NCBI RefSeq assembly: GCF_014202035.1
Contig: NZ_JACHFR010000005.1
Span: 1 to 64,000 of the forward strand
From: Treponema rectale
GTDB taxonomy: Bacteria; Spirochaetota; Spirochaetia; Treponematales; Treponemataceae
Reading direction: 5' to 3'
Length of the DNA stretch: 64,000 bases
Position 1 is the first letter of the stretch. Each line of letters begins with the position of its first letter. The translations under genes were made by a program, and so were the position numbers. Of this stretch, positions 42,385-50,959 are shown in pieces. The notes beneath the pieces were generated by a model. The model did no database searches. It was not told the DNA's origin and was given only the letters and a program-made list of their open reading frames with translations.

Positions 42385-42468
42385 ATGAATGCGAATTATA
42401 AAGAATATAGATTTTCAGATTTAATTGAAGAAGTAGAAGAAAGGAATATATCTCTTGAATATGGCTCG
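42385..42468 (+). pseudogene. N-terminal remnant of a type I specificity subunit (HsdS-like)
   Basis: The first ~28 codons read MNANYKEYRFSDLIEEVEER, a typical beginning of HsdS proteins, and then run into transposase sequence. The rest of hsdS, and hsdR, are absent from the window. Confidence 0.5.
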
Positions 42469-42753
42469 ATGAACCTTTTTCATTTTTACAGACAGATAAT
42501 GGACCTGAATTTAGAAGTTCAGCTGTACAGAACTGGTGTAAAACTCATTCGGTTAAACAGGTCTTTTCTAGTCCTGGAAAACCTACAGACAACTGTTTTA
42601 TTCCGGGTATTTCGGGATGAATGTCTTAATGTAAATTATTTTACGTCTCTGTCAGAAGCAAAAGAAATAATAGAATCCTGGCGGCTTGATTATAATGAAA
42701 AACGGCCACAAAAAGGATTAAAGGAATTGAGTCCAAGTCAGTTCAAAACTTAA
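42469..42753 (+). pseudogene. IS3-family transposase (OrfB) C-terminal fragment
   Basis: Two reading frames together encode the IS3 rve domain: TDNGPEFRSSAVQNW and SSPGKPTDNCFI in one frame, then FRDECLNVNYFTSLSEAKEIIESW, DYNEKRPQKGL and LSPSQF in the other. The frame shift lies near 42600, where ESFNGxFRDE would be expected. It is a truncated, frameshifted copy that interrupts the hsdS-like remnant. Confidence 0.75.
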
Positions 42754-42867
42754 CTAAAAAGTATGAAAAACTCTTCTTAAATCTGGTCAGATTTTGGAGG
42801 AGGACTACTGTTGAACAATCCCGACACAACTATCAGCTTTGTTTTCTGCAAAGACATGTATTCGATG

Positions 42868-42952
42868 TTATCCTAATAAATTTATTATCCTCATATTTTT
42901 CAATATCTGCTTATAGTATAAACAAATAAGAATGAAAATATGAGGATAAAAT
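42868..42952 (+). repeat. 85-bp inverted repeat, left copy (island boundary)
   Basis: Matches the reverse complement of 52304-52388 with a single mismatch. Inside it TTATCCTCATATTTT and AAAATATGAGGATAA are inverted arms about 35 bp apart, a layout typical of a tyrosine-recombinase site. The recombinase stop codon is only 3 nt away. Confidence 0.9.
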
Positions 42953-42954
42953 TA

Positions 42955-43983
42955 TTATGGTCTTAAACCACACATCTCTATAATATCATTTTCTGTTAAG
43001 TTATCAAATTCATCTTTATTGGTAGAATCGTATTCTGAAAACGGATTTGCTCGATCCATAATTTCTTTTAACATAGCCATAGATGGTTGTGCGTATATTC
43101 TTGTTGTTACAGTAGAGGAATGGCCCATATATCTCGAAATCAGCTCTAAATCAACTCCATCCTGATATAAATTAGTTGCTCTGGTTCTTCGAAACATATG
43201 TGGATAAACACTTTCAGGTAATTCTGGATGTAGCTCTTTTAGTAACTCTGCATATTTATTTACAATGCGCTCAACATTTCCTAAAGACATTTGATATTTA
43301 ACTCCTTTTATTTTTGTGAAAAATAAATAATCATCAGGATTCATGTTTTTATGGTCTGTTTTAAGGAATGCCTTTAAGTGTAAAGCTGCTACTTCATCAT
43401 AAGTTACAATTCTTTCCTTATCCCCTTTCCCATGAAAAAGAATAATTCTTTCTGACAGTATAATATCTTTTATTTTAATTGCAGTTATCTCACTTGCTTT
43501 TCCAGCAGTCTGATACAGCAGCATAAGCATTAATTGATCTCTTTTACTTTTTGATGTATGAGAAAAAACACCCGAAAGAAAATCGGTCATAATTTCAGGT
43601 GAGATTATAGGTCTTATCAATTTGGGTTCCTTTAATAAAGGAATTCTTGAAGCCATAATTGCTATTGGTTGCAATTCTACATCTTCGTCAGAACAATACC
43701 ATAAATAAGCACGTATGCCTGCCAATTTGTTGTTGATTGTGCTTACTGCGGCTTTGCCATTTCTTAAATATTCAATAAACTTAAGCAATACATCACGCTT
43801 GCAATCTGAAAATTTAAATGTCTTGATTGAAATATTTTCAACCTCACCAATAAATCTTCTGAATATTGTTAATGTGTCTTTATATGACTTAACCGTATAA
43901 ACACTCTTATTACATTGTTTAACTAAATACACAGTTAAAAAATTTTTTGTCTTAGAAAAAAATAATTCACTATTCTTCTTCAT
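42955..43983 (-). CDS. Tyrosine recombinase (phage-integrase family)
   Basis: A 342-aa site-specific recombinase: N-terminal SAM-like DNA-binding domain, then catalytic domain with HMFRRTRATNLYQ (HxxR), MGHSS and the nucleophile Tyr in TTRIYAQ. The first catalytic Arg is replaced: where TGxRxSE is expected the sequence is TAGKASE, so Lys stands for Arg. The start at 43983 (GGAAGG upstream) was preferred over an ATG at 44019. It overlaps a second, damaged recombinase gene by 14 nt. It borders an 85-bp inverted repeat that is the likely recombination site. Confidence 0.87.
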   Translation of the reverse strand: MKKNSELFFSKTKNFLTVYLVKQCNKSVYTVKSYKDTLTIFRRFIGEVENISIKTFKFSDCKRDVLLKFIEYLRNGKAAVSTINNKLAGIRAYLWYCSDEDVELQPIAIMASRIPLLKEPKLIRPIISPEIMTDFLSGVFSHTSKSKRDQLMLMLLYQTAGKASEITAIKIKDIILSERIILFHGKGDKERIVTYDEVAALHLKAFLKTDHKNMNPDDYLFFTKIKGVKYQMSLGNVERIVNKYAELLKELHPELPESVYPHMFRRTRATNLYQDGVDLELISRYMGHSSTVTTRIYAQPSMAMLKEIMDRANPFSEYDSTNKDEFDNLTENDIIEMCGLRP

Positions 43984-44904
43984 ATTTAATACCTTCCATA
44001 ATTTTTTTTCCTGTAACATCCTTTGTAGACATTATTTTTAAGGAATCCTTAATGAGGTGATAGTAATAATAAGTTTCATTTGGACTTGCATGCCCCAGAT
44101 GTTTCGATAGATAAAGAATCATTGAATTAATAGAGATTCCCTCGGAAGCCCATAAATTGATTCTTTTAATTACAAAATAATGTCTTAGAGAATGAACAGT
44201 TGGATTTTTCCCTGTATTCGTATAAAATTTAGTTTGCATCCATCTTTTTCTAAAAGTTTTACTCACAACTCCATAAGTATGTGGTTTATTTATATCATTT
44301 CCATAGAATATGAATGGTGACCTTCTCTTCCTGCTGTTCAAATAAGTTCTTAGCAACTGATTCATATCATCTGCCAGATAAATAATTCTATCCTTGTTTC
44401 CTTTTGCATGTATGACAGTCAAACTTTTATTAATTTCGTCATAATCATTAATTCGTAACTTAAGAGCCTCGTTTACTCTTAATCCTGTTGTACATAGCAG
44501 TCTGAAAAACACAGAATAATTAAAATTTCTCTTTGGTGGATTCTTATCAACACTAGAAATAAATGCCTCTACCTGCTCATAAAGGAACTGGCTTAGATTT
44601 TGAAATTGAAATATTAGGTATAGAAACATGAATCCTCCGTGCATTCATATAAATCAAAAATTGTCGAATTAAACAGAATCGTGCATAAAACGAATTTTTT
44701 GATTCAGTTTCTTTTATAGTCAAATAGTTTCTCAGGTTTTCTTTTGTTATAGAATCAGCAGTAATATTCTTTTTTAAACAATATTTATCAAAAATTTTTT
44801 AGTCGAGAAATTTGCTCCTCGTAACTAAAACCTTCATTTTGCTTCTGCCGTATAAACCCTTCGAACAAATATCCAAGTGAACTTGAAAATATAGTATTCT
44901 TCAT
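43970..44904 (-). pseudogene. Second tyrosine recombinase, broken by two frameshifts
   Basis: Reads from an ATG at 44904 (GAGAGG upstream). The N-terminal domain (GYLFEGFIRQKQNEGFSYEE) shifts frame at an A6T5 run near 44790, continues as DKYCLKKNITADSITKENL through NISISKSKPVPL, stops at 44577, and resumes in the third frame as FLYEQVEAFISSVDKN. The catalytic part is normal: TGLRVNEAL, HSLRHYF, LGHASPNETYYYY. Adding back the two indels gives about 311 aa. Paired recombinases of this type act together in elements such as Tn554. Sequencing error in homopolymers could explain the first shift. Confidence 0.8.
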
Positions 44905-45116
44905 CAGTAACCTCTCAAATATGTAAATCTGATAAGGAAAGAGTATGTTAATTTACAATAAATCATCCAACAAATTTCCAACAAGAATTCCAATATTTTC
45001 CAACAGGAATTCCATGGAATTTGCACACAAATAAAATGGGGACATGAGCTCATCCCCGTTTTATGAGACACTCTTGGTAACGCAAAAAACTAAGAGGAGT
45101 CAAGGAGATGATTTCA

Positions 45117-46616
45117 ATGTCCACCGTAGAAAGTATACGGCAAAAACACAGAAATGGCATGACCATTGCACAGATTTGCCGTGAAGAAAAAGTCGATTAC
45201 AAGACAGCAAAAAAGTACATCGAAAAAGAAGATTTCAGCGAGCCGCTGCCAGCCAGAAGTGAGAAGCCCAAAATTGTAGACCAGTATAAAGACTGGATAG
45301 TGCAGCTTCTGAAAGAGAATGAGCATAACTGGTACAAACAGAAACTGACCGCAAAACGTGTCTATAAGCTTTTGAAAGAGGCGCAACCGGCAGCGGAAAC
45401 ATCCTACAGTTCAGTAAACCGCTTTCTAAATGAATACAACAGGAAGAATAAAAAAGATGCAGGATTCAGTCACCTTACGTGGTATCCCGGAGAAGCACAG
45501 GCGGATTTTGGAGAAGCAGACTTTGACACATCCTGTGGCCGGCAGCGTCTGAAATATCTTGTACTTTCCTTTCCCTATTCAAACAAAGCCTTCGTTCAGA
45601 TTTTCAGGGGCGAGAACTGCGAATGTGTGATGCAGGGGCTTCTGTACATTTTTGAATATATCGGAGGAGTACCGGGAAAGATAGTGTTTGATAATGCAAC
45701 AGGAATCGGAAGAAGAACCTGCAAAATTCTTGAGGAGAATGAAGTCTTCATACGCTTCAGAATTCATTATGGCTTTGAAAGCCGGTTCTGCAATCCGTAT
45801 GCAGGACATGAAAAAGGGAATGTAGAAACAAACGTAGGCTATATCCGCCGGAACATGTTTTCGCCTCCAATCCAGATTCCGTCTGACATCCAGGAATTCA
45901 ACGAGACTGAACTTCTGGTCATGAATGAAAAGCTTATGGGCGAAAGAATGCATTACATCCATCAGAAACCGGTGGATGAGCTTTTTGAGGAAGAAAGGGA
46001 AACGGCTCTGCTTCCTCTGCCACCCAAACGCTTTGCCGCAAAAAGAATCCTCAACAGGAAAACCGACAATTATGCCAACGTCACGCTGGAGAACATCCAC
46101 AAATATACGCTTCCGTCAGAATACAGGAACAGCGAAGTTATTGTTGAGACATGGGCATGGAAAGTAGCTGTTTATGATCTTTGCGGAAATCTGATCGAAG
46201 AATTTGACCGGGAATACGGCAGCGAAAGGACAGAATCCATAAGTGCAGTTACGAGCCTTAGGTCTCTTGTAAGAAAACCGGGATCATGGAGCAACAGTAT
46301 TTTCAGGGCGAATCTTCTCAACGGGAATCCGTTTAAGGAATATCTGGACAGGACAAGGGATGAAAACCTTAGGCACAGGATTTTCTACGAGTTTGAGAAG
46401 GCAATGGGCAGCTTTGAATATACGGTTGTCATGGAAGCCTTTACGGAAATGGCGGCAAGGGAAGTAGATATGACAAAGGAATGCAATGTCATGGCATGCT
46501 GCTCAAGGGTAAATTCATGTCCGGTTGATTTCAGCTTCAACCAGACTGGTGTCAGCTTTGATAAATATGGATGTTTCATGATGTACGAAGGAGAAAACAA
46601 CGATGCAGCAATCTGA
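45117..46616 (+). CDS. istA: IS21-family transposase IstA
   Basis: A 499-aa transposase: N-terminal helix-turn-helix (IRQKHRNGMTIAQICREEKVDYKTAKKYI), a DDE/rve core starting HLTWYPGEAQADFGEADF with the second acid in VFDNATG, and the FCNPYAGHEKGNVE segment with the catalytic Glu. The start at 45117 is preferred over 45108 because AAGGAG lies 9 nt upstream. It overlaps istB by 14 nt. It appears intact. Confidence 0.92.
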   Translation: MSTVESIRQKHRNGMTIAQICREEKVDYKTAKKYIEKEDFSEPLPARSEKPKIVDQYKDWIVQLLKENEHNWYKQKLTAKRVYKLLKEAQPAAETSYSSVNRFLNEYNRKNKKDAGFSHLTWYPGEAQADFGEADFDTSCGRQRLKYLVLSFPYSNKAFVQIFRGENCECVMQGLLYIFEYIGGVPGKIVFDNATGIGRRTCKILEENEVFIRFRIHYGFESRFCNPYAGHEKGNVETNVGYIRRNMFSPPIQIPSDIQEFNETELLVMNEKLMGERMHYIHQKPVDELFEEERETALLPLPPKRFAAKRILNRKTDNYANVTLENIHKYTLPSEYRNSEVIVETWAWKVAVYDLCGNLIEEFDREYGSERTESISAVTSLRSLVRKPGSWSNSIFRANLLNGNPFKEYLDRTRDENLRHRIFYEFEKAMGSFEYTVVMEAFTEMAAREVDMTKECNVMACCSRVNSCPVDFSFNQTGVSFDKYGCFMMYEGENNDAAI

Positions 46617-47349
46617 TAAAAAGGAATTACAGAGTGAAGTTGGAGAAATGATGAAGAAAATGTTCTTCTCCCAGCCTGTAATCAACAGATACATGGAAAA
46701 GGCAGGCTTGAAAGAGCTGGAAAATATGAAAGTTCTGCTGGAAGATGAAAAGAATGTCAGAACGGTTTCAAGAAGGGCCCGTTTCCTGAAAAGCGCCAGT
46801 TTTCCTACGATGAAATCCTTTGATGACTATGACTTCAGGGGAATCAAGTTTCCAAAGAATTTCACGAAAGACGAAATGCTGAGCCTGGACTTCATCACAA
46901 AGAAACACACAATTGTCTTTTATGGAGGCTGCGGTTCCGGGAAGACTCACGCAACAATAGCCCTTGGAGTTAATGCATGTAATGCTGATTACAAGGTTAA
47001 GTTTTTCACGCTTACATCCCTTGTCATGTATCTGAAGACTGCAAAGAACAACGGAACTTTGGACAGGGCATATAAGACACTTATGGCACAGAATCTGATC
47101 TGCATTGATGAATGGGGTTACCTGCCGCTGGATCTCGAAAGCGGACAGCTTCTGTTTTCTGTAATTTCCAATGCCTATGAAAGACTGTCCCTGATAATTA
47201 CAACAAACCTGACTTTCAATGAATGGGGGCCACTGTTCACTGATGACCAGCTTGCTGCTGCCATTATTGATAGGATTGTTCATTATGGTCACCTGATTAA
47301 TACAGGAAACAAAGACTGGCGTCTAGAACACGCCCTTATGAAAGATTAA
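46603..47349 (+). CDS. istB: IS21-family ATPase IstB
   Basis: A 248-aa AAA+ helper ATPase of IS21 transposition. Walker A GGCGSGKT lies near residue 108, Walker B LICIDEWGYLPLD near residue 165, and the sensor LIITTNLTFNEW follows. The protein assembles on target DNA and recruits IstA. It appears intact and is translationally coupled to istA. Confidence 0.93.
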   Translation: MQQSDKKELQSEVGEMMKKMFFSQPVINRYMEKAGLKELENMKVLLEDEKNVRTVSRRARFLKSASFPTMKSFDDYDFRGIKFPKNFTKDEMLSLDFITKKHTIVFYGGCGSGKTHATIALGVNACNADYKVKFFTLTSLVMYLKTAKNNGTLDRAYKTLMAQNLICIDEWGYLPLDLESGQLLFSVISNAYERLSLIITTNLTFNEWGPLFTDDQLAAAIIDRIVHYGHLINTGNKDWRLEHALMKD

Positions 47350-47446
47350 ATCAAGCAATTTGCAGATGGAAATTCCATGGAATTCCATTTGCAAATTTAT
47401 TGGAATTTTGTTGGAAATAATTTGGAATTTCTATTGCAAAAGAACA

Positions 47447-47566
47447 TCAGAGGATTTAAAATTCTACAATCATGAATTAGAATATGTTTGTGAGCCAGGC
47501 GAATTCGAGGTGATGATTGGTCCTAATAGCCGCGATGTAATATCTGCCTCGTTTGTTTACAATTAA
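47447..47566 (+). pseudogene. C-terminal remnant of a GH3 beta-glucosidase
   Basis: About 38 codons reading DLKFYNHELEYVCEPGEFEV then IGPNSRDV, the typical end of the fibronectin-III-like domain of GH3 beta-glucosidases/xylosidases. The frame runs directly out of the IS21 right end, so the IS probably truncated the gene or arrived beside an existing fragment. Confidence 0.75.
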
Positions 47567-47586
47567 AAAACATAGCATCAGATAAT

Positions 47587-48954
47587 ATGAAAGAAAACAT
47601 TATATCATTTTTTATACTGAGCATTTTCCTACTTACAGGATGTTCAAGTGACAACAATAGTTCGGAAGTAGACGAAACGTTTACTGTTTCAGGAAAAGTT
47701 GTTGATTCGGATGGCAGTGGACTTGCGAACATAAGACTAACAATTGGAAACCAGACGGTCTACAGTTTAGCATCGGGCGAGTGGAGCGTATCCAACTTGA
47801 AGGGCAGTGTGAAAATAACTCCTATGGCCGATGGCTACACCTTTACGCCAGCATCGGCAACAGCGTCATCGACACTGACTGTTACCTTTGTTGCTGAGAA
47901 AACAGCCATCAACCTGTCGGCTGAGGCCGAAAACATCGTGGCATGGTTTGAAAATGTGCAGTACTCCAACGGACTACTGCCAAGCACCGAGAGCAGCAGC
48001 ACGATATCGCTCTACGACAACGCCCTAGCAGCACTTGTGTTCACTGCCACGGGCAAGTATTCCAAGGCTGAATCTATTTTCAATTTCTTTAATCAGCGCA
48101 TAGGTAGTGAGCTCACAACCAATGGTGGTTTTTATCAGTTCCGCAGTACCGACGGTACCACTTCGGGCGACCGATGGCTTGGTGACAATGCCTGGCTGCT
48201 AATAGCACTGAACAACTACACGGCAAAGGTAGAGACTACAAAATATGACAAACTAAAGTCGACGCTGGAGATTTGGATTCGTTCACTGCAAGACAAAGAT
48301 GGTGGACTTTGGGGAGGCATCACTGCAAGCAATAGTACTATCCCGAAAAATACCGAAGGTATGATTGATGCCTACTGTGCAGTGCAGGGATATGACGACT
48401 TTCACAAAAAACTCCTCTCATACCTTAAAGAAAACAGATACAACAGTACTGATGGCTTGTTGGTGTCATGGCTAGGAAATTATTATGAATATGCACTCGA
48501 CAACCACAGTTGGGGATATTGCACATTTGAGGATTTCCCCAAAACAGTGCTCGAAAAAACAACAATGTATGCAAACACCCAAAGAGCCACAGTCAATGGC
48601 GCCTTGATAACAGGGTTTGCACCCGACATCGACAAAGACATTGTATGGCTTGAGGGCACAGGACAGATGGTGGTGGCTTACCAAAAAGCTGCCGACTCCT
48701 ACAAGTCGACAACCTATTTGGCAGAAATGAGAAAGTTACTGATATCAAGCACGCTCTATCCTAATTCCATAGGATTGCCCTATGCATCAAATCTTGGCAC
48801 TACCTATGGCAGCTTGCAACTTTGGAAGGGAGCAGACACAAATATTTGCATATCGTCGAGCGCATGGTATTTATTTGGCTTGTTGAATTTCGACCCAATG
48901 GCTGTTGGTTATAGCCGAGGCACACCTGATGTCGATAAATTTTGGAAAGACTGA
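47587..48954 (+). CDS. Lipoprotein with carboxypeptidase-regulatory-like and (alpha/alpha) barrel domains
   Basis: A 455-aa secreted lipoprotein: signal peptide with lipobox LLTGC (Cys19), a beta-sandwich like the carboxypeptidase-regulatory or invasin type (FTVSGKVVDSDGSGLANIRLTIGN, about residues 33-110), then a helical domain with recurring pairs such as DNALAALVF, GDNAWLLIALNNY and SSAWYLFGLLNFDP, suggesting a six-hairpin glycosidase fold. The substrate is unknown. Base composition looks richer in G+C and codon choice differs from the core genes, suggesting transfer, perhaps from Bacteroidetes. No strong ribosome-binding site is visible. Confidence 0.75.
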   Translation: MKENIISFFILSIFLLTGCSSDNNSSEVDETFTVSGKVVDSDGSGLANIRLTIGNQTVYSLASGEWSVSNLKGSVKITPMADGYTFTPASATASSTLTVTFVAEKTAINLSAEAENIVAWFENVQYSNGLLPSTESSSTISLYDNALAALVFTATGKYSKAESIFNFFNQRIGSELTTNGGFYQFRSTDGTTSGDRWLGDNAWLLIALNNYTAKVETTKYDKLKSTLEIWIRSLQDKDGGLWGGITASNSTIPKNTEGMIDAYCAVQGYDDFHKKLLSYLKENRYNSTDGLLVSWLGNYYEYALDNHSWGYCTFEDFPKTVLEKTTMYANTQRATVNGALITGFAPDIDKDIVWLEGTGQMVVAYQKAADSYKSTTYLAEMRKLLISSTLYPNSIGLPYASNLGTTYGSLQLWKGADTNICISSSAWYLFGLLNFDPMAVGYSRGTPDVDKFWKD

Positions 48955-49222
48955 AGTGATAGGCAAAAGCAAGTTTGCCCCTGTTTACATAGCCATTATT
49001 CTCAAAGAGTCTTTGCTCAGCACAGTTTCCCTTAATGGAAACAATATTAAATAAAACCACTATCCATATGATACTCGTTAATATATTTAACGTCAGATAA
49101 ATATTTGGTAAACTATTACATAATAGTATTTTTTATCTTTGCAGAAATTCAGTATATTTATAATATAGTATATAAGCGAAATATTATTATAAACGTACTG
49201 AATTTCATGCAAAGATTTCCTA
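48955..49222. repeat. AT-rich gene-free stretch with a long inverted repeat
   Basis: No gene is seen here. ATCTTTGCAGAAATTCAGTA at 49135-49154 is inverted at 49196-49216 (ending GCAAAGAT), enclosing about 40 bp of AT-rich DNA. TATCTTTG within it resembles the TAnnTTTG -7 element of Bacteroidetes promoters. It may be a small transposon-like remnant. Confidence 0.5.
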
Positions 49223-49417
49223 ATGAAGCATGCCATAATAAATAAAAGGTATTACTCCGATAAAGGAAGCAGTAAAAAGTTTCACGGTGCCGCAAGTTTT
49301 GTACTAAGCAGTCGTTTATTCATACTTCCTGATGGAAATGTCACCATTTGCGAACAACTATATTGGAATTCCCATTTCATCAGGAGAATGGATTTAATGT
49401 GTGCAATAATTAGCTAA
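49223..49417 (+). pseudogene. Radical SAM/SPASM protein C-terminal fragment
   Basis: Contains FHGAASFVLSSRLFILPDG and VTICEQLYWNSHFI, which match the C-terminal SPASM region of radical SAM peptide-maturase-like proteins. The frame diverges after that and no N-terminal radical SAM part is present. Confidence 0.45.
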
Positions 49418-49431
49418 ACTTAAATTTAATT

Positions 49432-49674
49432 TGCGGATACGTTAGAAAAGAAGACGGATATGAATGGTATACTCTTTTAGATGAAGTCTGGCGGGTTACA
49501 TACAGTCACATTTTCCCAAAAGAGGTCTTTGACAGCCGCTTTCAATCTAGCCTCATCGGAAATTATAAGATTAAAGAGATGAAGTTTATTGATGAATGGA
49601 TCAGAGGTCAGTCCGTTTTCACAATTCATGATAATAAGGACAGATGTTTTCAAAATGTCCGTCCTTCATTCTAA
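49432..49674 (+). pseudogene. GNAT-acetyltransferase-like fragment
   Basis: An open frame of about 80 codons with no start codon at its 5' end. The segment YTLLDEVWRVTYSHIFPKEV resembles the beginning of GNAT N-acetyltransferases (a Trp-Arg-x-Thr-Tyr helix and I(F/M)P). It ends early at 49674. Assignment is tentative. Confidence 0.35.
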
Positions 49675-49770
49675 ATTGGAGCCGGAACATTGCTGATGGT
49701 TCTGTGATACAAATTCCTGTTTGTCGTGATGAATGCTGGAACACAAAATTGGAAGTTATGATATGTGCGC

Positions 49771-49816
49771 TTGATACAAATACTCCTATATGGTAGTATA
49801 AAACTACGATATAGGA
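49771..49816 (+). promoter_or_regulatory. Promoter and MarR operator of the radical SAM pair
   Basis: TTGATA, a 17-nt spacer and TAGTAT. An almost perfect inverted repeat, TCCTATATGGTAGT at 49784-49797 and ACTACGATATAGGA at 49803-49816, covers the -10 box and start region. The position and symmetry fit autorepression by the MarR protein encoded 10 nt downstream. Confidence 0.78.
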
Positions 49817-49826
49817 ATATTTAATT

Positions 49827-50264
49827 ATGAAGACAAATGGTGGATTTCTTGTTACAAAAATAAAACAGCTGGGTGATCGTATATTTGAAAGGATACTGGC
49901 AAAAAAAAACATTGATGCATTTAACGGAGCTCAGGGAAGGATTCTGTATGTCTTATGGCAGGAAGATGGCGTTCCTATTAAAATTATTTCCGAGAAAAGC
50001 GGACTTGCAATTACTTCACTTACGACCATGCTTGAGCGGATGGAAAAAAACGGACTGATAAGCCGCAAAACGGATGAAGCTGATAAGAGAAAAACTCTTC
50101 TGTTCCTCACAGATAAAACCAAAGAACTTAAAGAAGCTTATGACTCCGTATCCAATGAGATGGGGAATATTTATTATCGTGATTTTACGGATAAAGAGAT
50201 TCTTCAGTTTGAAGAGTATCTTAACCGCATCAGGGTAAACCTTGAGGAATGGAGTGACAAATGA
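49827..50264 (+). CDS. MarR-family regulator of the radical SAM mobile pair
   Basis: A 145-aa winged-helix repressor: dimerisation helices at both ends and a central wHTH (LYVLWQEDGVPIKIISEKSGLAITSLTTMLERMEKNGLISR) with the wing DEADKRKTLLFLT. It overlaps the first radical SAM gene by 4 nt. The gene order MarR, radical SAM A, radical SAM B matches the radical SAM mobile pair system named in protein-family collections. A strong palindrome covers its own promoter, consistent with autoregulation. Confidence 0.88.
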   Translation: MKTNGGFLVTKIKQLGDRIFERILAKKNIDAFNGAQGRILYVLWQEDGVPIKIISEKSGLAITSLTTMLERMEKNGLISRKTDEADKRKTLLFLTDKTKELKEAYDSVSNEMGNIYYRDFTDKEILQFEEYLNRIRVNLEEWSDK

Positions 50265-50959
50265 GTATCTGTATTAAAGATCAGATTCAGAACATGAATC
50301 TTGTTATAGGGTGCACTGTTGGATGTCCGTACTGCTATGCCAGAAACAATACGAGGCGTTATCACATCATAGATGATTTTGAAAAGCCACAGTTTTTTCA
50401 AGGCAAGCTTCGTATGATGGAAAAGAAAAAGCCGCAGAATTTTCTGCTGACCGGTATGAGCGATCTCTCGGGCTGGCATGAGGAATGGCGAGAGGAAGTC
50501 TTTAAAAAGATAGCAGAGAATCCTCAGCACCAGTTTCTTTTTCTTACCAAACGACCGGATCTTCTGTCTTTTGAAACAAATCTTGATAATGCATGGTTTG
50601 GCGTTACAGTTACGAGAAAGTCTGAGTTATGGCGTATTGATGCACTGCGGAGCAATGTAAGGGCAAAGCATTATCATGTGACCTTTGAGCCTTTGTTCGA
50701 TGATCCGGGTAAGGTTGATCTTACAGGCATTGACTGGATTGTGGTGGGAACTATGACAGGTGCAAAGAGCAGGACTGTTAAAACAGATTCCGGGTGGGTT
50801 TATTCATTGACAGAACAGGCTCATGAACTGAACATTCCTGTATTCTGGAAAGAAGATCTTGTTCCGATTATGGGAGAAGAAATGATACAGGAAATGCCGG
50901 ATGCTTTTAACAAAGTGCTGGAGGAACAGAGAATATGGAACAACCAGAAATCAAAGTAA
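50261..50959 (+). CDS. Radical SAM mobile pair protein A
   Basis: A 232-aa radical SAM protein of the Gp37/Gp68 (DUF5131)-like class. The 4Fe-4S ligands are Cys18, Cys22 and Cys25 (GCTVGCPYCYAR), followed by FLLTGMSDLSGW and QFLFLTKRP. The reaction is unknown. It overlaps the second radical SAM gene by 25 nt in another frame, implying equal production of the two proteins. Confidence 0.88.
   Translation: MSICIKDQIQNMNLVIGCTVGCPYCYARNNTRRYHIIDDFEKPQFFQGKLRMMEKKKPQNFLLTGMSDLSGWHEEWREEVFKKIAENPQHQFLFLTKRPDLLSFETNLDNAWFGVTVTRKSELWRIDALRSNVRAKHYHVTFEPLFDDPGKVDLTGIDWIVVGTMTGAKSRTVKTDSGWVYSLTEQAHELNIPVFWKEDLVPIMGEEMIQEMPDAFNKVLEEQRIWNNQKSK

Larger units (their letters stand above)
44946..47446 (+). 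mobile_element. IS21-family insertion sequence
   Basis: A 2.5-kb element with istA and istB. Its ends are imperfect inverted repeats starting TGTT (TGTTAATTTACAATA on the left; TGTTCTTTTGCAATA as the reverse complement on the right) and continue inward with several copies of TTCCAACA/AATTCC-type boxes, as usual for IS21 termini. I see no clear target-site duplication. The right end abuts a GH3 glycosidase remnant. Confidence 0.85.

Noticed and set aside
42868-42952. Integron attC site
   Set aside because: The 85-bp repeat lacks GTTRRRY/RYYYAAC core boxes; its arms are TTATCCTCATATTTT-type, which fits another recombinase class.
44946-47446. Target-site duplication of the IS21 element
   Set aside because: The bases flanking the TGTT/AACA ends do not match each other, so no duplication can be claimed.
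47360-47446. Coding sequence across the IS21 right end
   Set aside because: The frame is open through the terminal repeats by chance; recognisable protein (GH3 tail) begins only after the IS end.
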